A DNA stretch of 64,000 bases from Trichaptum fuscoviolaceum. Its lineage: Eukaryota > Basidiomycota > Agaricomycetes > Hymenochaetales > Trichaptaceae. Positions 1 to 10,854 of this stretch are shown piece after piece. The DNA is taken from assembly GCA_910574455.1 (NCBI GenBank), contig CAJSYZ010000001.1, positions 2,711,424 through 2,775,423 on the forward strand. Direction: 5' to 3'. The notes beneath the pieces were generated by a model. The model saw only the letters and a list, made by a program, of their open reading frames with translations, did not search any database and had not been told where the DNA came from. A program made the translations under genes and the position numbers. Within the stretch, counting starts at the first letter, position 1, and every line of letters begins with the position of its first letter.

Positions 1-586
1 GTCACTAAAGGCAATGCCGTAGTTGATGCCACCCAGCATGTTCTGGTCGACTCTTTACCACCTATACTCGTCCTTCATCTGAAGCGTTTCCTGTATGATA
101 CGACAGCGAAGGGCGTTGTTAAGATCGGAAAACAGGTGACGTTTGGGCCAGAACTAGACATTCCTTCCGGTGAGCCTAGACCTTTCGGTTATTGCAATGC
201 GTCCGACCTGATCCGCATACGAAGATGCGATTGCACCAACTCGGAGATCAGCGCATCCCATCAAGTACAAACTCTTCGCAGGTCAGTGTTAAGACATCAT
301 CATATAGTGGCATTTACTTATTTTCTTCTGGTTTGTTATAGTCCTGTATCATCATGGACAGTCTGCTGCAGGCGGACATTACACGCTAGATGTTCTCCAT
401 CCTAATAGAAATGCCGATCTCAGCCTCAAACCTCGCGAAGGATGGGTTCGAATTGATGATGAACTGGTGTCTGACTTACGAATGCAGGATGTGTTCAAGC
501 CTGATATCGACGACCGATGCGCATACCTACTATTTTACCGGCGGATAAGTGGGTCGTATGCTCGAGCTGGACAAAATGTGTCATGA
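1..586 (+). CDS. UBP3: Ubiquitin carboxyl-terminal hydrolase, Ubp3/USP10 type (3' part only)
   Basis: C-terminal end of a ubiquitin-specific protease; the gene starts left of the window, so the catalytic Cys box is not visible. Three exons fit one frame: 1-170, 225-281 and 342-586, with introns 171-224 and 282-341. The first exon carries LPPILVLHLKRFLYD, a USP core motif. The junction of exons 2 and 3 restores KYKLFAVLYHHG, followed by GGHYTLDV, which holds the catalytic His, and then a GWVRIDDE segment and AYLLFYRR near the end. This run is the signature of USP10/Ubp3. In yeast, Ubp3 with Bre5 deubiquitinates COPII/COPI components and acts in ribophagy; that role is inferred here by family. 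The stop is TGA at 584-586. I am confident of the family and fairly confident of the Ubp3/USP10 subfamily. Confidence 0.9.
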
Positions 587-878
587 GAGATTTTGTACGA
601 TTTCATAGCATTACATTATTGCTTTCTTTTGTGCATACAATATACTGCATCGATACTTCACGTTGTGACAAAATATGTCTGAAATGCCTACTCGACCGGA
701 GGCAGCATCAGCATAATCAACCGTTCCCGAGTGGTTAATGGATGCCCGAGCCGTCCCGAGTTTTATTTGGCTTTATTTACTCATAACCGTCTTCACCTTC
801 TGAACGGCAACAACACTCTGGGCCAATATATCTCACTAGTCACCCTACTTATCCCTCGTCTGCTCCTCGTCGTTCGCC

Positions 879-1614
879 ATGCAGGCTATCCGTCTTGCAC
901 GCGTACGAGCTCCTTTCGCTCTTTCCAGCCGACGTTTCGCAACCGCGACGGCGCATCCTGGTGAGGCTGCCCCCACCCAGACTGCATCCTCAGCCGTCAT
1001 CCCGTTGTCGAACGTTGAAGCCCAGTGGGAAAAGCTCAATGCGGAGGAGCAGCTGTCTGTCCATCAGCAGCTTGAGGTGCTGCAGAAAAAAGACTGGAAA
1101 ACGCTTTCAATCGACGAGAAAAAGGCTGGTAAGCTACCCACCTGATTTTATGTGACACGATGCGGCAATAACGCTGTGTTGTGATAAACACCTTGGCCAT
1201 TCATTGACCATTCATTCTGTTCTTGCTCAGCATACTACGTTGCCTTCGGTCCTCATGGCCCGCGTACACCAGCAAACCCTCCGGGGACCGGTCCTAAGAT
1301 CCTCGCAGGTTTAGCTGGTGTCATCCTGGCTGCAGCAACTCTCTTCTACGGCTTCCGCTCTATTGGTATGTTCATTTGGCATAAAATTTACGCCATTTAT
1401 AAACCCTGTTCGCTTTTAGGTGGAACTCCTCCGAAAACCATGTCGAAGGAGTGGCAAGAAGCGTCGAACGAGCGCGCGAAGGAGCAGAAGATGAACCCAA
1501 TCTCGGGTAAGCTATATTTGATGTACTTCTCAAATCCTTATACTGAGTTTACGGTTTCTTACAGGAATCACTTCGGAGGGGTACTCTGGAAAGGGCTTTG
1601 TTACTCGAGACTAA
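879..1614 (+). CDS. COX5: Cytochrome c oxidase subunit IV (yeast Cox5 homologue), mitochondrial
   Basis: Nuclear-encoded subunit of respiratory complex IV in the inner mitochondrial membrane. Four exons: 879-1128, 1231-1365, 1420-1506 and 1565-1614, with all junction phases consistent. The first about 25 residues (MQAIRLARVRAPF..SSRRFATA) are Arg/Ser/Ala-rich without acids, a typical import presequence. The COX4-family core follows: PLSNVEAQWEKLNAEEQ, then AYYVAFGPHGPR after the first intron, one transmembrane helix (ILAGLAGVILAAATLFYG), and a C-terminal matrix or intermembrane tail with TPPKTMSKEWQEASNERA. It ends GYSGKGFVTRD. The length of about 170 residues is normal for fungal Cox5. It lies tail-to-tail with ATP15, another oxidative phosphorylation gene. 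Confidence 0.93.
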
Positions 1615-2190
1615 ACTCGTCCTTGATAGACAACATACTTATTCTAATTCATTCTCAAATGAACACAATCCTGAATTTATGTCCAGCCCTTCGTATTGAT
1701 CTCAAACACTGGTTGGGGAAGAGAAAACAGAGCAGCCTCAAATTGTAGTGTACAAACATGCCAGTTCCTAATTGCTAATCTTATCCTTGGACCAACGCAA
1801 CTAGCTTCTTCAAGTCCTAATTCCAGCGTAAAATGCATCATCCATATAGTTCATTTTGACGAAGTAATGAATAGATGTAAGAATCGGTCGAGCCATGATG
1901 AATGAACGTAAATGCGATATGCGTTCCAATCATTGCAGATCTTCATTATCTTCTTCTTCAATAGCAGAATCCTCGAATGGATGACGAGAAGTCCCATGTT
2001 GAACTCAAAGCTCCCAATGTATCATGGTATAGAGATGGTCTAATGTTCAATAGTCAACTAAATTTTTGACGCCAATGAATGTCTACATCAGCCCTCGAGA
2101 ACATGGAGATTATGTCGCTTTGCTGCCTTCAGCAGGGTTCAAGAAAATCTTGATAGTTGGTGATATTCAAGTCAATCGTCGTTCGTAAGC
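1615..2190. other. Intergenic region between convergent COX5 and ATP15
   Basis: AT-rich 3' flanking DNA shared by two convergent genes. It contains AATAAA-like and ATGAATGA motifs but no open frame with coding character. I see no RNA gene or repeat in it. Confidence 0.6.
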
Positions 2191-2434
2191 TCAGCAAATG
2201 AATCGCACCTGCTCGCCACCCTTTCCATTCTCCCAATGCTGATATCTAACAGCAGTAAGACCATGCTTCTCCGCCTTGACACGCTCCGACTCCTTCAGCG
2301 ACTGGCGCACAGCACGAGCGGTGATCTGACTGTATTTGTTGAAGCTGTGAAAAAGGTATTCGTTGGCATTACGAGTTGCATTGAAAGAGGGCAAATGCGT
2401 ACGTGAAGTACTGTCTCCACACTGCGCTGGACAT
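2191..2434 (-). CDS. ATP15: ATP synthase F1 subunit epsilon (Atp15), mitochondrial
   Basis: Small stalk subunit of the mitochondrial F1Fo ATP synthase. Two exons on the minus strand: 2434-2403 and 2344-2191, joined across a 58-bp intron. The spliced 61-residue protein starts MSSAVWRQYFTFNKYSQ and continues ITARAVRQSLKESERVKAEK. This matches the family pattern of a W-R near residue 6-7, an aromatic-N-K-Y-S segment, and the A-R-A-V-R-x-S-L-K helix. A longer open frame through the intron starts further upstream, but it loses the conserved WR segment, so I prefer ATG at 2434. There is no cleavable presequence, as expected for Atp15. The neighbour COX5 is also an oxidative phosphorylation gene. 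Confidence 0.9.
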
Positions 2435-2737
2435 GGTGGGCGGATAGGATTGACGTTGATGACTTCGGTCGACGTCGTTGTGTAAACCCAAGCCAAAACC
2501 CGCTGTCGGGCAAATCCGTAGACCTCTGGTCACGTGAGTGAAGGTACTAGTAGTAAACGACTGGCACGTGGATCATGACCATATGTGGGCGCCTAGTGGA
2601 CCACTTCGGAAACCAGAACTCTGCTGGGTCACCGCAGCGTTCCACTTAGGGCTGCTACGCCCACACCCACACTTGCCTCCGTATCCTTGTCCATACTGAA
2701 AGGAGGTTTGACAACAGCTGCTCGAGAAACCTTTATA

Positions 2738-3654
<917 letters not shown>

Positions 3655-3955
3655 TGTCATACACTTGGACATTATCGCTGTCTCTGTTCCCTCACCGTCT
3701 CTCATCCTTCCTTGTAGTTTTACGTGCATTTCCGAGGATTTACCCCATTTCAATATCGTTTATATGAACTGTTTTGACGTTTTTGTCGTTTTGTAGCAAC
3801 TGGGTATACCATCTACTGTACACAGAAGTAATGTTGTGCAAATTAAAGCATCGAATGCTGGCGGAACATTGTCGGTAAGGTAGTGTGGTCGAGAGGGTGG
3901 AATGTCGTGAGATCGTCAAGGGCTGTGGTGAGTAATCAAGTGGCAGGGAGTGGGG

Positions 3956-4531
3956 TCAACTCCTCCGATGCAGTGCGTCGTAGTATTCTTGCAGCTGGGA
4001 GACGAAGCCAGAATTTGGTAGCGCGTTGTGGGATTTGCTGCGCACGAACTCGACCGCTTCGCGTACTGACCAACCGTGTGCGGCCATGAGGTACGCGGAG
4101 ACTACGGACGCACTCCGGCTCATCCCCTGGACGCAGTGCACGAGCACGCTCCCCCGCATGCGTAGGCCCTCGGCGATGAAGGCGGTGGTCTTGTTGAGGT
4201 GGCCCGCTAGCTCCTCGAACGGCTGGTCTCGGATTGGGATCTGCAGCGTTTTCGGAGAGGTGTTGCGAGGGAGCTGGACGGACCCAGGCATGACGGAGAG
4301 GACATGCGTGATGCCGAGGGCGGCATGCGTCGAGGGCGACTCTGCGGCATAGAGATCGGACATATACAAGCCCGGCACGATCTCTGTAACCTGTGTAGGA
4401 GCAAGCGAGTCAGGACACGGATGCAAGAATCTGATGGCGATGTGCACGAGCACTACGGGGTGCATGATATCAGATACACCACTCACCATAACCAGTTCGG
4501 CGCAGAGGGGGGGGGGGGGGTATGTGCTCAA
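3956..4531 (-). CDS. Dual-specificity protein phosphatase
   Basis: Single-domain DUSP-type phosphatase of about 150 residues. Catalytic exon 4390-3956 encodes VTEIVPGLYMSDLYAAESP, ITHVLSV, and the P-loop HCVQGMSRSAS with catalytic Cys and Arg, followed by AYLM, then AVEFVRSKS and the C-terminal FVSQLQEYYD helix, all in canonical DUSP order. A 96-bp intron (4486-4391, GTGAGT...ACAG) separates it from an upstream exon. That exon ends in ATG directly at the donor, so translation may start there, giving a coding first exon of one codon. It may instead start at the in-frame ATG at 4531, which adds a Pro-rich tail read from a long C tract. I give the outer limit. Substrate cannot be told; there is no MAPK-docking or lipid-binding domain. 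Confidence 0.85.
   Translation of the reverse strand: MSTYPPPPLCAELVMVSGVSDIMHPVVLVHIAIRFLHPCPDSLAPTQVTEIVPGLYMSDLYAAESPSTHAALGITHVLSVMPGSVQLPRNTSPKTLQIPIRDQPFEELAGHLNKTTAFIAEGLRMRGSVLVHCVQGMSRSASVVSAYLMAAHGWSVREAVEFVRSKSHNALPNSGFVSQLQEYYDALHRRS
4504..4516. repeat. Homopolymer G tract (about 13 bp) at the 5' end of the phosphatase gene
   Basis: A run of about 13 G on the plus strand, i.e. poly-C on the phosphatase coding strand. It lies between the two possible start codons and would encode consecutive prolines if the upstream ATG is used. Length is likely variable by slippage and prone to sequencing error. Confidence 0.8.
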
Positions 4532-5472
4532 GTCCGAACGCTCAGAGTGACAAGCTGAAGTAGCTCTCCTAAAGATTGAGCTCAGAAGCCTGTGACTAGA
4601 TATAGAAGGGGCTGGCCGGACGAGACGCGATTTTAGAAGACCAGGAGGTGCAGGGAAGACGGCGAGGAAAAGAACAGTGAGAGCGGGCTGATCCTGCCTT
4701 GAGGCTGGAGGTGATGGGGGCGACTGAAAAGAGCAAGGGATGAAGGAGAGCGCTCTTGGCTCGGATCAGAAGATGGAGGGTTGGATGGCTTTTAAGCGTT
4801 ATGGCGTGGGCTGGGTGGCCTATAGGGTGGACCGAGCATATTCAGCTGTGGCATTTGTTCTACGGGTCGCATTGTTGGCGAGATGGACGGCAAAGTGTTC
4901 TAGACGGATGCAGCACCTTGCGTCTGATCAGGCCGTGGCTCGTCCTGCCTGCAACTTGTCCCCGATGCCGGAGCCGCGGGCTGCCTCAGGTGCACCCCGA
5001 CCACCCGAGCCAGGCCGTCAGGCAGCCAGCCACACTGGAGCCCGGGGCTGTGTCTTCAAGCATTGCGCCAGCTCTCCAGTCGCGGACACTTGCTCACCCA
5101 TAGTGGAACTCCGTATCAGAGAGATATGATGGGACACCAGCAACGTGTGATCAGCGTGCTCGTAGCGAATCGCATTGGGCAATTTGGCATCGCCGCCATC
5201 TATTTTTTAGACAATCAGACAGAATAGAATAGCTCTGATCGAGGCTCAAGTACACAAGGTAGTAAACACACAGAAGCTTAACAGAAGAAGAAAGCGAAAA
5301 GGTCATAAAGAACACTCAGGCCCGAAGGCTGCTGACGTGGGCACATCAAATCTTCCCCTCCATCTTCGTGCCTTCCCTCGTAAATCCCCGCCTTCACTTC
5401 TGAGCACGGATCTAGCTCCACAATCAATTACTTGACAGAAGCCTGTTTCGTGCTCCTTCAATCCCATGTAAA
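4532..5472. other. Intergenic region, phosphatase 5' flank and eIF4A 3' flank
   Basis: About 940 bp. It holds the upstream region of the minus-strand phosphatase and the region beyond the eIF4A stop. A GC-rich patch (4900-5100) gives open frames of 115-129 codons in two overlapping plus frames. Their composition is unlike the neighbouring genes and I recognise nothing in them. No repeat or RNA gene seen. Confidence 0.5.
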
Positions 5473-7089
5473 TTAGATGAGATCGCTGTGTTAAAAAAAG
5501 TACAGGTCCATCAGTCAGCTGCCGGATGCCAAATCAACAACATCAGCACGTACGCTACGTTGAGAGGCATCTCATCGATTTGAGTATTGTAGAACTCTGT
5601 CGGGATGAGAGAACGGGTTAGTTTAGTTCCTACTTCCCAGACCCTTAATTTGAGGCCACCCACTTTCAATATCTCTAAGCATGGCCACATCATCCGTCGT
5701 AACGAAGTTGATCGCAACACCCTTGCGACCAAATCGGCCACCTCGTCCGATGCGGTGAATGTAATTTTCACGGTTCGTCGGAAGATCATAGTTGATAACC
5801 AGCGATACCTGCTGCACATCGATGCCACGAGCAAGCAGATCCGTCGTGATCAAGACCCGAGATGATCCAGAACGGAACTCTTTCATCAGCAACTCACGCT
5901 GTTTCATTTCCATATCGCCGTGCTAAGGTACAAGCCAATTTTCGTGAGTCTGACGGCGCTCAAGGAAGAACACATTTGAGCCTCAACTAAGGCTCTAACT
6001 CACCATGGCAGAAACCGTGAACTCTCTCGCATGCATCTTCTCCGTCAACCAGTCGACCTTCCGGCGAGTGTTGCAAAAGATAACAGCCTGGGTTATCGTG
6101 ACTGTCTCGTAGAGATCACATAACGTATCAAGCTTCCATTCTTCCTTCTCAACGGCAATGTAAAACTGCTTGATACCTTCGAGGGTCAACTCATCCCTCT
6201 TAACGAGAATTCGGATCGGGTCCCGCATGAACTTCTTTGTGACCTCGAGCACATCAGCAGGCATTGTAGCAGACAGCAACACTACCTGAGTGTCTTGAGG
6301 GAGTAACTGGAAGACCTCATAGATCTGATCCTTGAAACCGCGGGACAACATCTCATCAGCTTCATCAAGGCAGAAAATCTTGATGGTGTCTGTGCGGAGG
6401 GCGCGACGGTTGATCATGTCGAACACACGTCCGGGAGTACCCACAACGACGTGGGCACCGTCCTGGAGCTTCGCCATGTCCTCACGGACGTTCGTGCCGC
6501 CGACGCACGCATGGCACTCGATGTTCATGTAGTCGCCCAAAGCGACAACGACCTTTTGAATCTGTTGTGCCAGCTCACGCGTGGGCGCAAGGATAAGCGC
6601 CTGGGTACCCTTGACCGACATGTCGAGTTTTTGGAGGATGGAAATAGAGAATGTCGCGGTCTTGCCCGTGCCGGATTGCGCCTGCGCAATGACGTCGTGA
6701 CCTTTGACGACGGGGACGATAGCGCGTTGTTGGATGGCAGACGGGCGCTCAAAACTGTGCGATACCAACACGACACAGATAAATTGAAAGATATGAGATC
6801 ATGACAGGTCTGACACTCAGCGCAAACATGTATCTTACCCATAAGCATAGACACCACGGAGGAGTTCCGCCTTCAATTCCATGTTGTCGAAGCTACAAAG
6901 CAGACTCCTTTCAGACGCATATCGCAAGTCACACTATGAGCTCTGGACGTACTTGTCGATGACCTGGTCCCAGTTGGACTCGATCTCATTTGCTTCGACA
7001 TCTTGTAATTCTTCACTGAAAACCCTTTCCCCATCAGCCAACTTGATCTATGCTACCGCTTTGCTGCTGCTGAAGACGTACGCTGACAT
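5473..7089 (-). CDS. TIF1: Translation initiation factor eIF4A (DEAD-box RNA helicase)
   Basis: RNA helicase of the eIF4F complex. Seven exons: 7089-7082 (8 nt), 7015-6953, 6892-6839, 6754-6004, 5922-5664, 5596-5554 and 5485-5473. The protein starts [20 protein letters not shown] and ends [13 protein letters not shown], both typical of eIF4A. Helicase motifs appear in order: Q motif [21 protein letters not shown], Ia PTRELA, GG, Ib [38 protein letters not shown] and [13 protein letters not shown]. The length of about 400 residues is normal. The end sequence and the segments around motif I favour eIF4A over the related Fal1/eIF4A3. The 8-nt first exon is invisible to simple ORF calling, as is the last 13-nt coding exon, which supplies DLI-stop. 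Confidence 0.95.
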
Positions 7090-7537
7090 ATGTGTTCGTT
7101 AATCAGTCAATCGAGGTCGACAAAGAAAGCCGACCAGCGTTCAAACGAAAAGTTTAGTTAAAGAGGCGTTGGTTAATGCAATCGATGAGTGATGGTCTGT
7201 GGCGAAAAAAAATTGTCTCGACAAGAGAAGAGTCGTCTTATCCAAATTCGGTGCCGGCTCGGCTAAGTCCGAGTCCGAAAGCCTCAAGAGTCAACGGTGA
7301 CTCTAACTCTGACTCCTTGTAAGTCGCAGAAATGGGACTTTCGATAATAAATATACCACATATAAACAAATCAACTATTACTAGTTAGATAGATTGCATA
7401 AATAATTTTCATGATTTCCATTCGAAAGCAATTGAATTCAGGCATGGTTGCGGATGTTAAACTAAAAGAAAAGGAATCTATGCAAAATCAGTGTTATAAT
7501 CAAGAAAAACCTCAGGCGTCCCAAAATGACAGGTTGA
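7090..7537. other. Intergenic region upstream of eIF4A
   Basis: About 450 bp holding the eIF4A promoter side and the 3' flank of the transporter gene (both on the minus strand). It contains several CCGAGTCCGA / AACTCTGACTC-like short repeats near 7255-7320. No coding sequence seen. Confidence 0.5.
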
Positions 7538-9704
7538 TCAGAACTTCCCCCAGAAACTTCCGAGAACCATGCACCGAGCAGCCCACATGACGATAACCGA
7601 TAGTACGACCATCGTTCCTAATTGCATTTAAGAATTCAGCAAAAAGCGTGCCTGCCATGTGTCAGACGTGACTCACCAGCATAGACGCCAACCATCTCGT
7701 ACCCACCGGTTGCCGCGTTTATAGCACCGGATATTGGCGGTCCTGCTATAGCACCGGTGGCAAGCACAGTCATATACATACCTGTGCGCCGCCCGACGTC
7801 GTCTGTGTCACCGAGTGCAATCATCGGTGCCGCGAGTAGTCCGACAAACGCCCCCGAAAAAAATCTAAAGTGGAAAGATATGAGCTCTTCTACTCCACAT
7901 CCGCAGTTCATTGACAGAACGGGGAGCCGGAGAGGGAAATAGGAAGACTCACCCATAAACTATCGCAATAGCTATATAGGATGATTTGCCGTGAACGAAC
8001 GGCCAGATGTAAGTCAAGATGCCTGCAATCAATGTTCCGGGTGTCATGACGTTCATTGCACCTTCATATTTGCAAAGGTTCGTTAGTTCAGGGGAGTACT
8101 TGTCGAGGAGACCGTGAATGGCCTTACCGATTTTATCTGCCAGTATGCCGCCAATCATTCGCCCAAAGAATGAGGCCGCATTTGCGATGGAAACAAGGTA
8201 GAAGGCAAAGCCGTTGTCAATCCCATCCGAAGCAGCACTCACGTCAATGTACGTCAACACTGATTTATCATTAGATTTCCTCTCAGATCCGAATGACTGT
8301 GAAACAACATACAAGTGTAAAGTCCAAGAAAAGAGAAGAATCCTGCAATAGTGTATGTTGTATACGGAAGTGACTTAAACGCTCTGATATTGAATAGACC
8401 CCCAGCTACGTTAACCGGAGGTAGTCGACGGTCCAGGGTCTAAACGAATAATTCATAAGTGAACGAGCACGAAGGTGCGTATCAAAGACACCCACTAGGT
8501 TGGACAAGGTAAGCGTGAAGACGAGGATGAATCCCAGCACTCGCATTGTCCAAGGGAAGCTATAAATTAATTGAGGTGCTAGTTGAGGAAAAAAAACGGT
8601 CTTTTTGGGAGAAAATATCATACCCTATTTTAAAGACGAGGTTTTTGAAAGCAATGGGGAAGATTGTGCCACCCAGAGAAGAACCGCATGCGACGAATCC
8701 CAACGCAGCTCCCCTTTTCCTTTTGAACCAATGTGATATAACCGCCAGTGTAGGTCCAAATATGAGGCCTGATCCTAACTGCATTCAACCAGTAAGTACT
8801 GCTAAATGTGAATTTATGATTGAAAGATCAAACGTACACCAACGGCAATGCCTTGGCAGAGGATGAATTGCCAGTATTCCTTACATTGTGCGGTCAAGAA
8901 TGTGGCTACGATCATAAGGCAGCTAGAAAGGTATAGAGGAAGTTTGAAGTAGCCCAAGTCGAAGAGACGTCCTGTGATGATCGATGGCAGGAACGTCAAA
9001 GCATACTGTTTTCGTGTGAGTATTCTTCGATATGTACTTCAATTTAGGTGGTGACAGACCTGTATTGAGCCTATCCAAGCACTAAGAATACTGAGTAAGT
9101 ACTGAAGAATCTTTGCTGGGGAGGAAACTTGAAACATACATGTTCGAAGCGGAACTATCCTGCAATAAATTTTGTTCGTAATATGATTGAAAGGCCTATG
9201 AAAGTTGGTGTTAAACTTCTGTGAATCATTTATGAGAATTGGGTTACAAGTAACGTACCCCCCAAGAATTGACAAAGCCAAAACTGAATAGTGCAGGTAA
9301 GCGGCGTAGCGATAGCTACTATAGGTTGAATGGGCTTACCTTGAGAAAGTGACGCAGAAACCCTGATCGGCGGCGCGTCAGTATCAGATGGGCGGCACTC
9401 GACGATAGATTGAACTCACTCCAAAAACGACGAGCCAGGCGCGCAAGCCACCATCAGGAAAATCATCCTCCTTTCCTGTTGGTTCATGGATAGCTGTCCT
9501 CGTCGCTTCCCGCTCCTCTTTCAACAGCAGGTCGGGATCATTGAGCGTCCGACCGTCAATGGAAGGTGCACCCGTCTTGAGCTTTTCGGACGATCGAGCG
9601 ACGTCTTGTTCGGCGACGTTTGGATCCTGCTTCTTCGTTACCGAGTCGGTGCGACTGGGCGCACGAGTCGGCAGTTCCGAGTCATCAAAGTACGTGATGG
9701 TCAT
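7538..9704 (-). CDS. MFS transporter, monocarboxylate-transporter (MCT/SLC16-like) type
   Basis: Plasma-membrane or vacuolar solute carrier with about 12 helices, split over many short exons. The N-terminal exon (9704-9420) encodes a hydrophilic tail, then DDFPDGGLRAWLVVFG, the MCT signature before helix 1. Later exons give AFQSYYEQNLL, ILSAWIGSIQ, LPSIITGRLFDLGY, GLIFGPTLAVISHWFKRKRG and AALGFVACGSSLGG, which match the conserved first half of fungal MCT-like carriers. The second half gives FYLVSIANAASFFGR and GPPISGAINAATGGY. The final exon ends VLGSFWGKF-stop at 7538. An in-frame ATG at 9776 would add 24 residues; I prefer 9704 because fungal MCT-like tails begin close to it. Fungal members (Mch, Esbp6) often have no proven substrate, so none is assigned. 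No frame break was found in the exons I traced. Confidence 0.87.
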
Positions 9705-10124
9705 GTCTGTCCTCGTCGTGTGGTCACTGGTGAGCGGGGAAAAGCCAGGGAGCAAGTCAGAGTCAGCACACACCAAACTGCGTCCTTAGCCGTTAGCCCT
9801 TAGCCGTTTGGCTGTCGGGAAACTTGAAGACTTCGGCATTGGTCGAGAACAGCAGCGCTGACTGTACAGACATGTAACTTTCAGAGCGCGGGTAACGGAC
9901 TCCTTCGCCAGGGCCTTGCCAGTAACAAATCACCCGTGGGACATAATGACTTAAATAAGCTCGGAAGCTCGGGCACGCGACATTTCCACCACTGGCAGTT
10001 TCACTCGTCCGCAGTCATCAGCTCTACACATGATGGTCTTGGGCTGCAGACGCTCTGCAACTTGCCTTTCGACCTACTCATACGCTAGCATCTCCCGCAA
10101 CGTAAAGGATAATCGAACATAACC
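9705..10124. promoter_or_regulatory. Divergent promoter region between the MCT-like transporter and a zinc-ribbon gene
   Basis: About 420 bp between two divergent start codons. It has no coding sequence of its own if the transporter starts at 9704. It contains a duplicated TTAGCC(G/C)TTAGCC motif at about 9786-9803. Regulation cannot be read from sequence alone. Confidence 0.45.
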
Positions 10125-10760
10125 ATGGATTTCTTCTGTACGTGTTATACATACTCGTAGACTGCAGTGTTCCTTATTAAACACCTGATTGTTTTGACAG
10201 TTTGTTTGCCTATAATCTGTAAGGTCCCGCCCTCGCTTTGCTTCCGACACTTGCTCAGTATCTTCGTTTCTGCATCAAGTTGGATGTCCGACAAAGATTA
10301 AACCTGATGGCGATCCCTCTCCTCGCGTATGTCCAAGGTGTCATAACGGTGTGTGATCTACCACTCGGAATACTAATCTCCTTGCTGAGCGAAATCATCA
10401 CACGCAGCCTCCGTATTCCAGGCCAAGTCTCGAACGTGGTTTGAGCTTTGCTGGGTCCCCCTTGTTCCGTTTCATTCGGAGCGTATTTGGTGTTGCAGCA
10501 TTTGCCAATGGCAGGTTCCTCTGCAACAGGGGTAAGTCTTCCTCTGACTTCTTTCTTCCCGTCCTTAATAACTTGCTGATGAATGTATCTGCTCGGGCTT
10601 TGTCCGGTGGCTGATTAGATGGGAGCCAATGCATCCGGGTGCAAACTTCGGTGTAGCCCCGCAAGGCTGGCAGCAGCCACTTTCCGGTCCGATGTCTCCA
10701 CCACCGTCGGCGGCGGCGCAGGGCTATGGACCAACGTACATCAATCATGCACAAAAGTAG
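10125..10760 (+). CDS. Small zinc-ribbon protein (fungal zinc-ribbon 15 type), about 122 residues
   Basis: Five short exons assembled by frame: 10125-10137, 10201-10218, 10280-10348, 10408-10531 and 10619-10760. The protein starts MDFFFCLPIIFGCPTKIKPD and carries a knuckle CPRCHN, then WFELCWVPLVPF and a second knuckle CSICQWQ. Each knuckle is a CxxC pair, so one zinc site is likely. The tail is rich in Pro, Gln, Gly and Ala (PMSPPPSAAAQGYGPTY). I recall this architecture (GCPTKIKPDG, then CPRCHN, then ICQWE) from small fungal proteins annotated as zinc-ribbon 15 family or wrongly as rhodopsin family; no biochemical role is established to my knowledge. Every exon is too short for routine ORF detection, but all junctions have GT-AG ends and matching phases. 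It converges on the aspartic protease, 94 bp away. Confidence 0.82.
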
Positions 10761-10854
10761 GGTGAAGACAAGGCAAGAACGAGTCATTAGTTATGCTCCC
10801 GGACTTAATAATGATACATATATATGAATCTCTGCTACTGTAAATGTATGTGTT

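Noticed and set aside
2191..2496. 101-codon minus-strand frame as the Atp15 protein
   Set aside because: It reads through an intron and lacks the conserved N-terminal WR segment. The two-exon model gives a 61-residue protein that fits the family.
4740..5129. 129-codon and 115-codon plus-strand frames in the eIF4A/phosphatase gap
   Set aside because: GC-rich overlapping frames with skewed composition, no motif and no splice context; probably chance.
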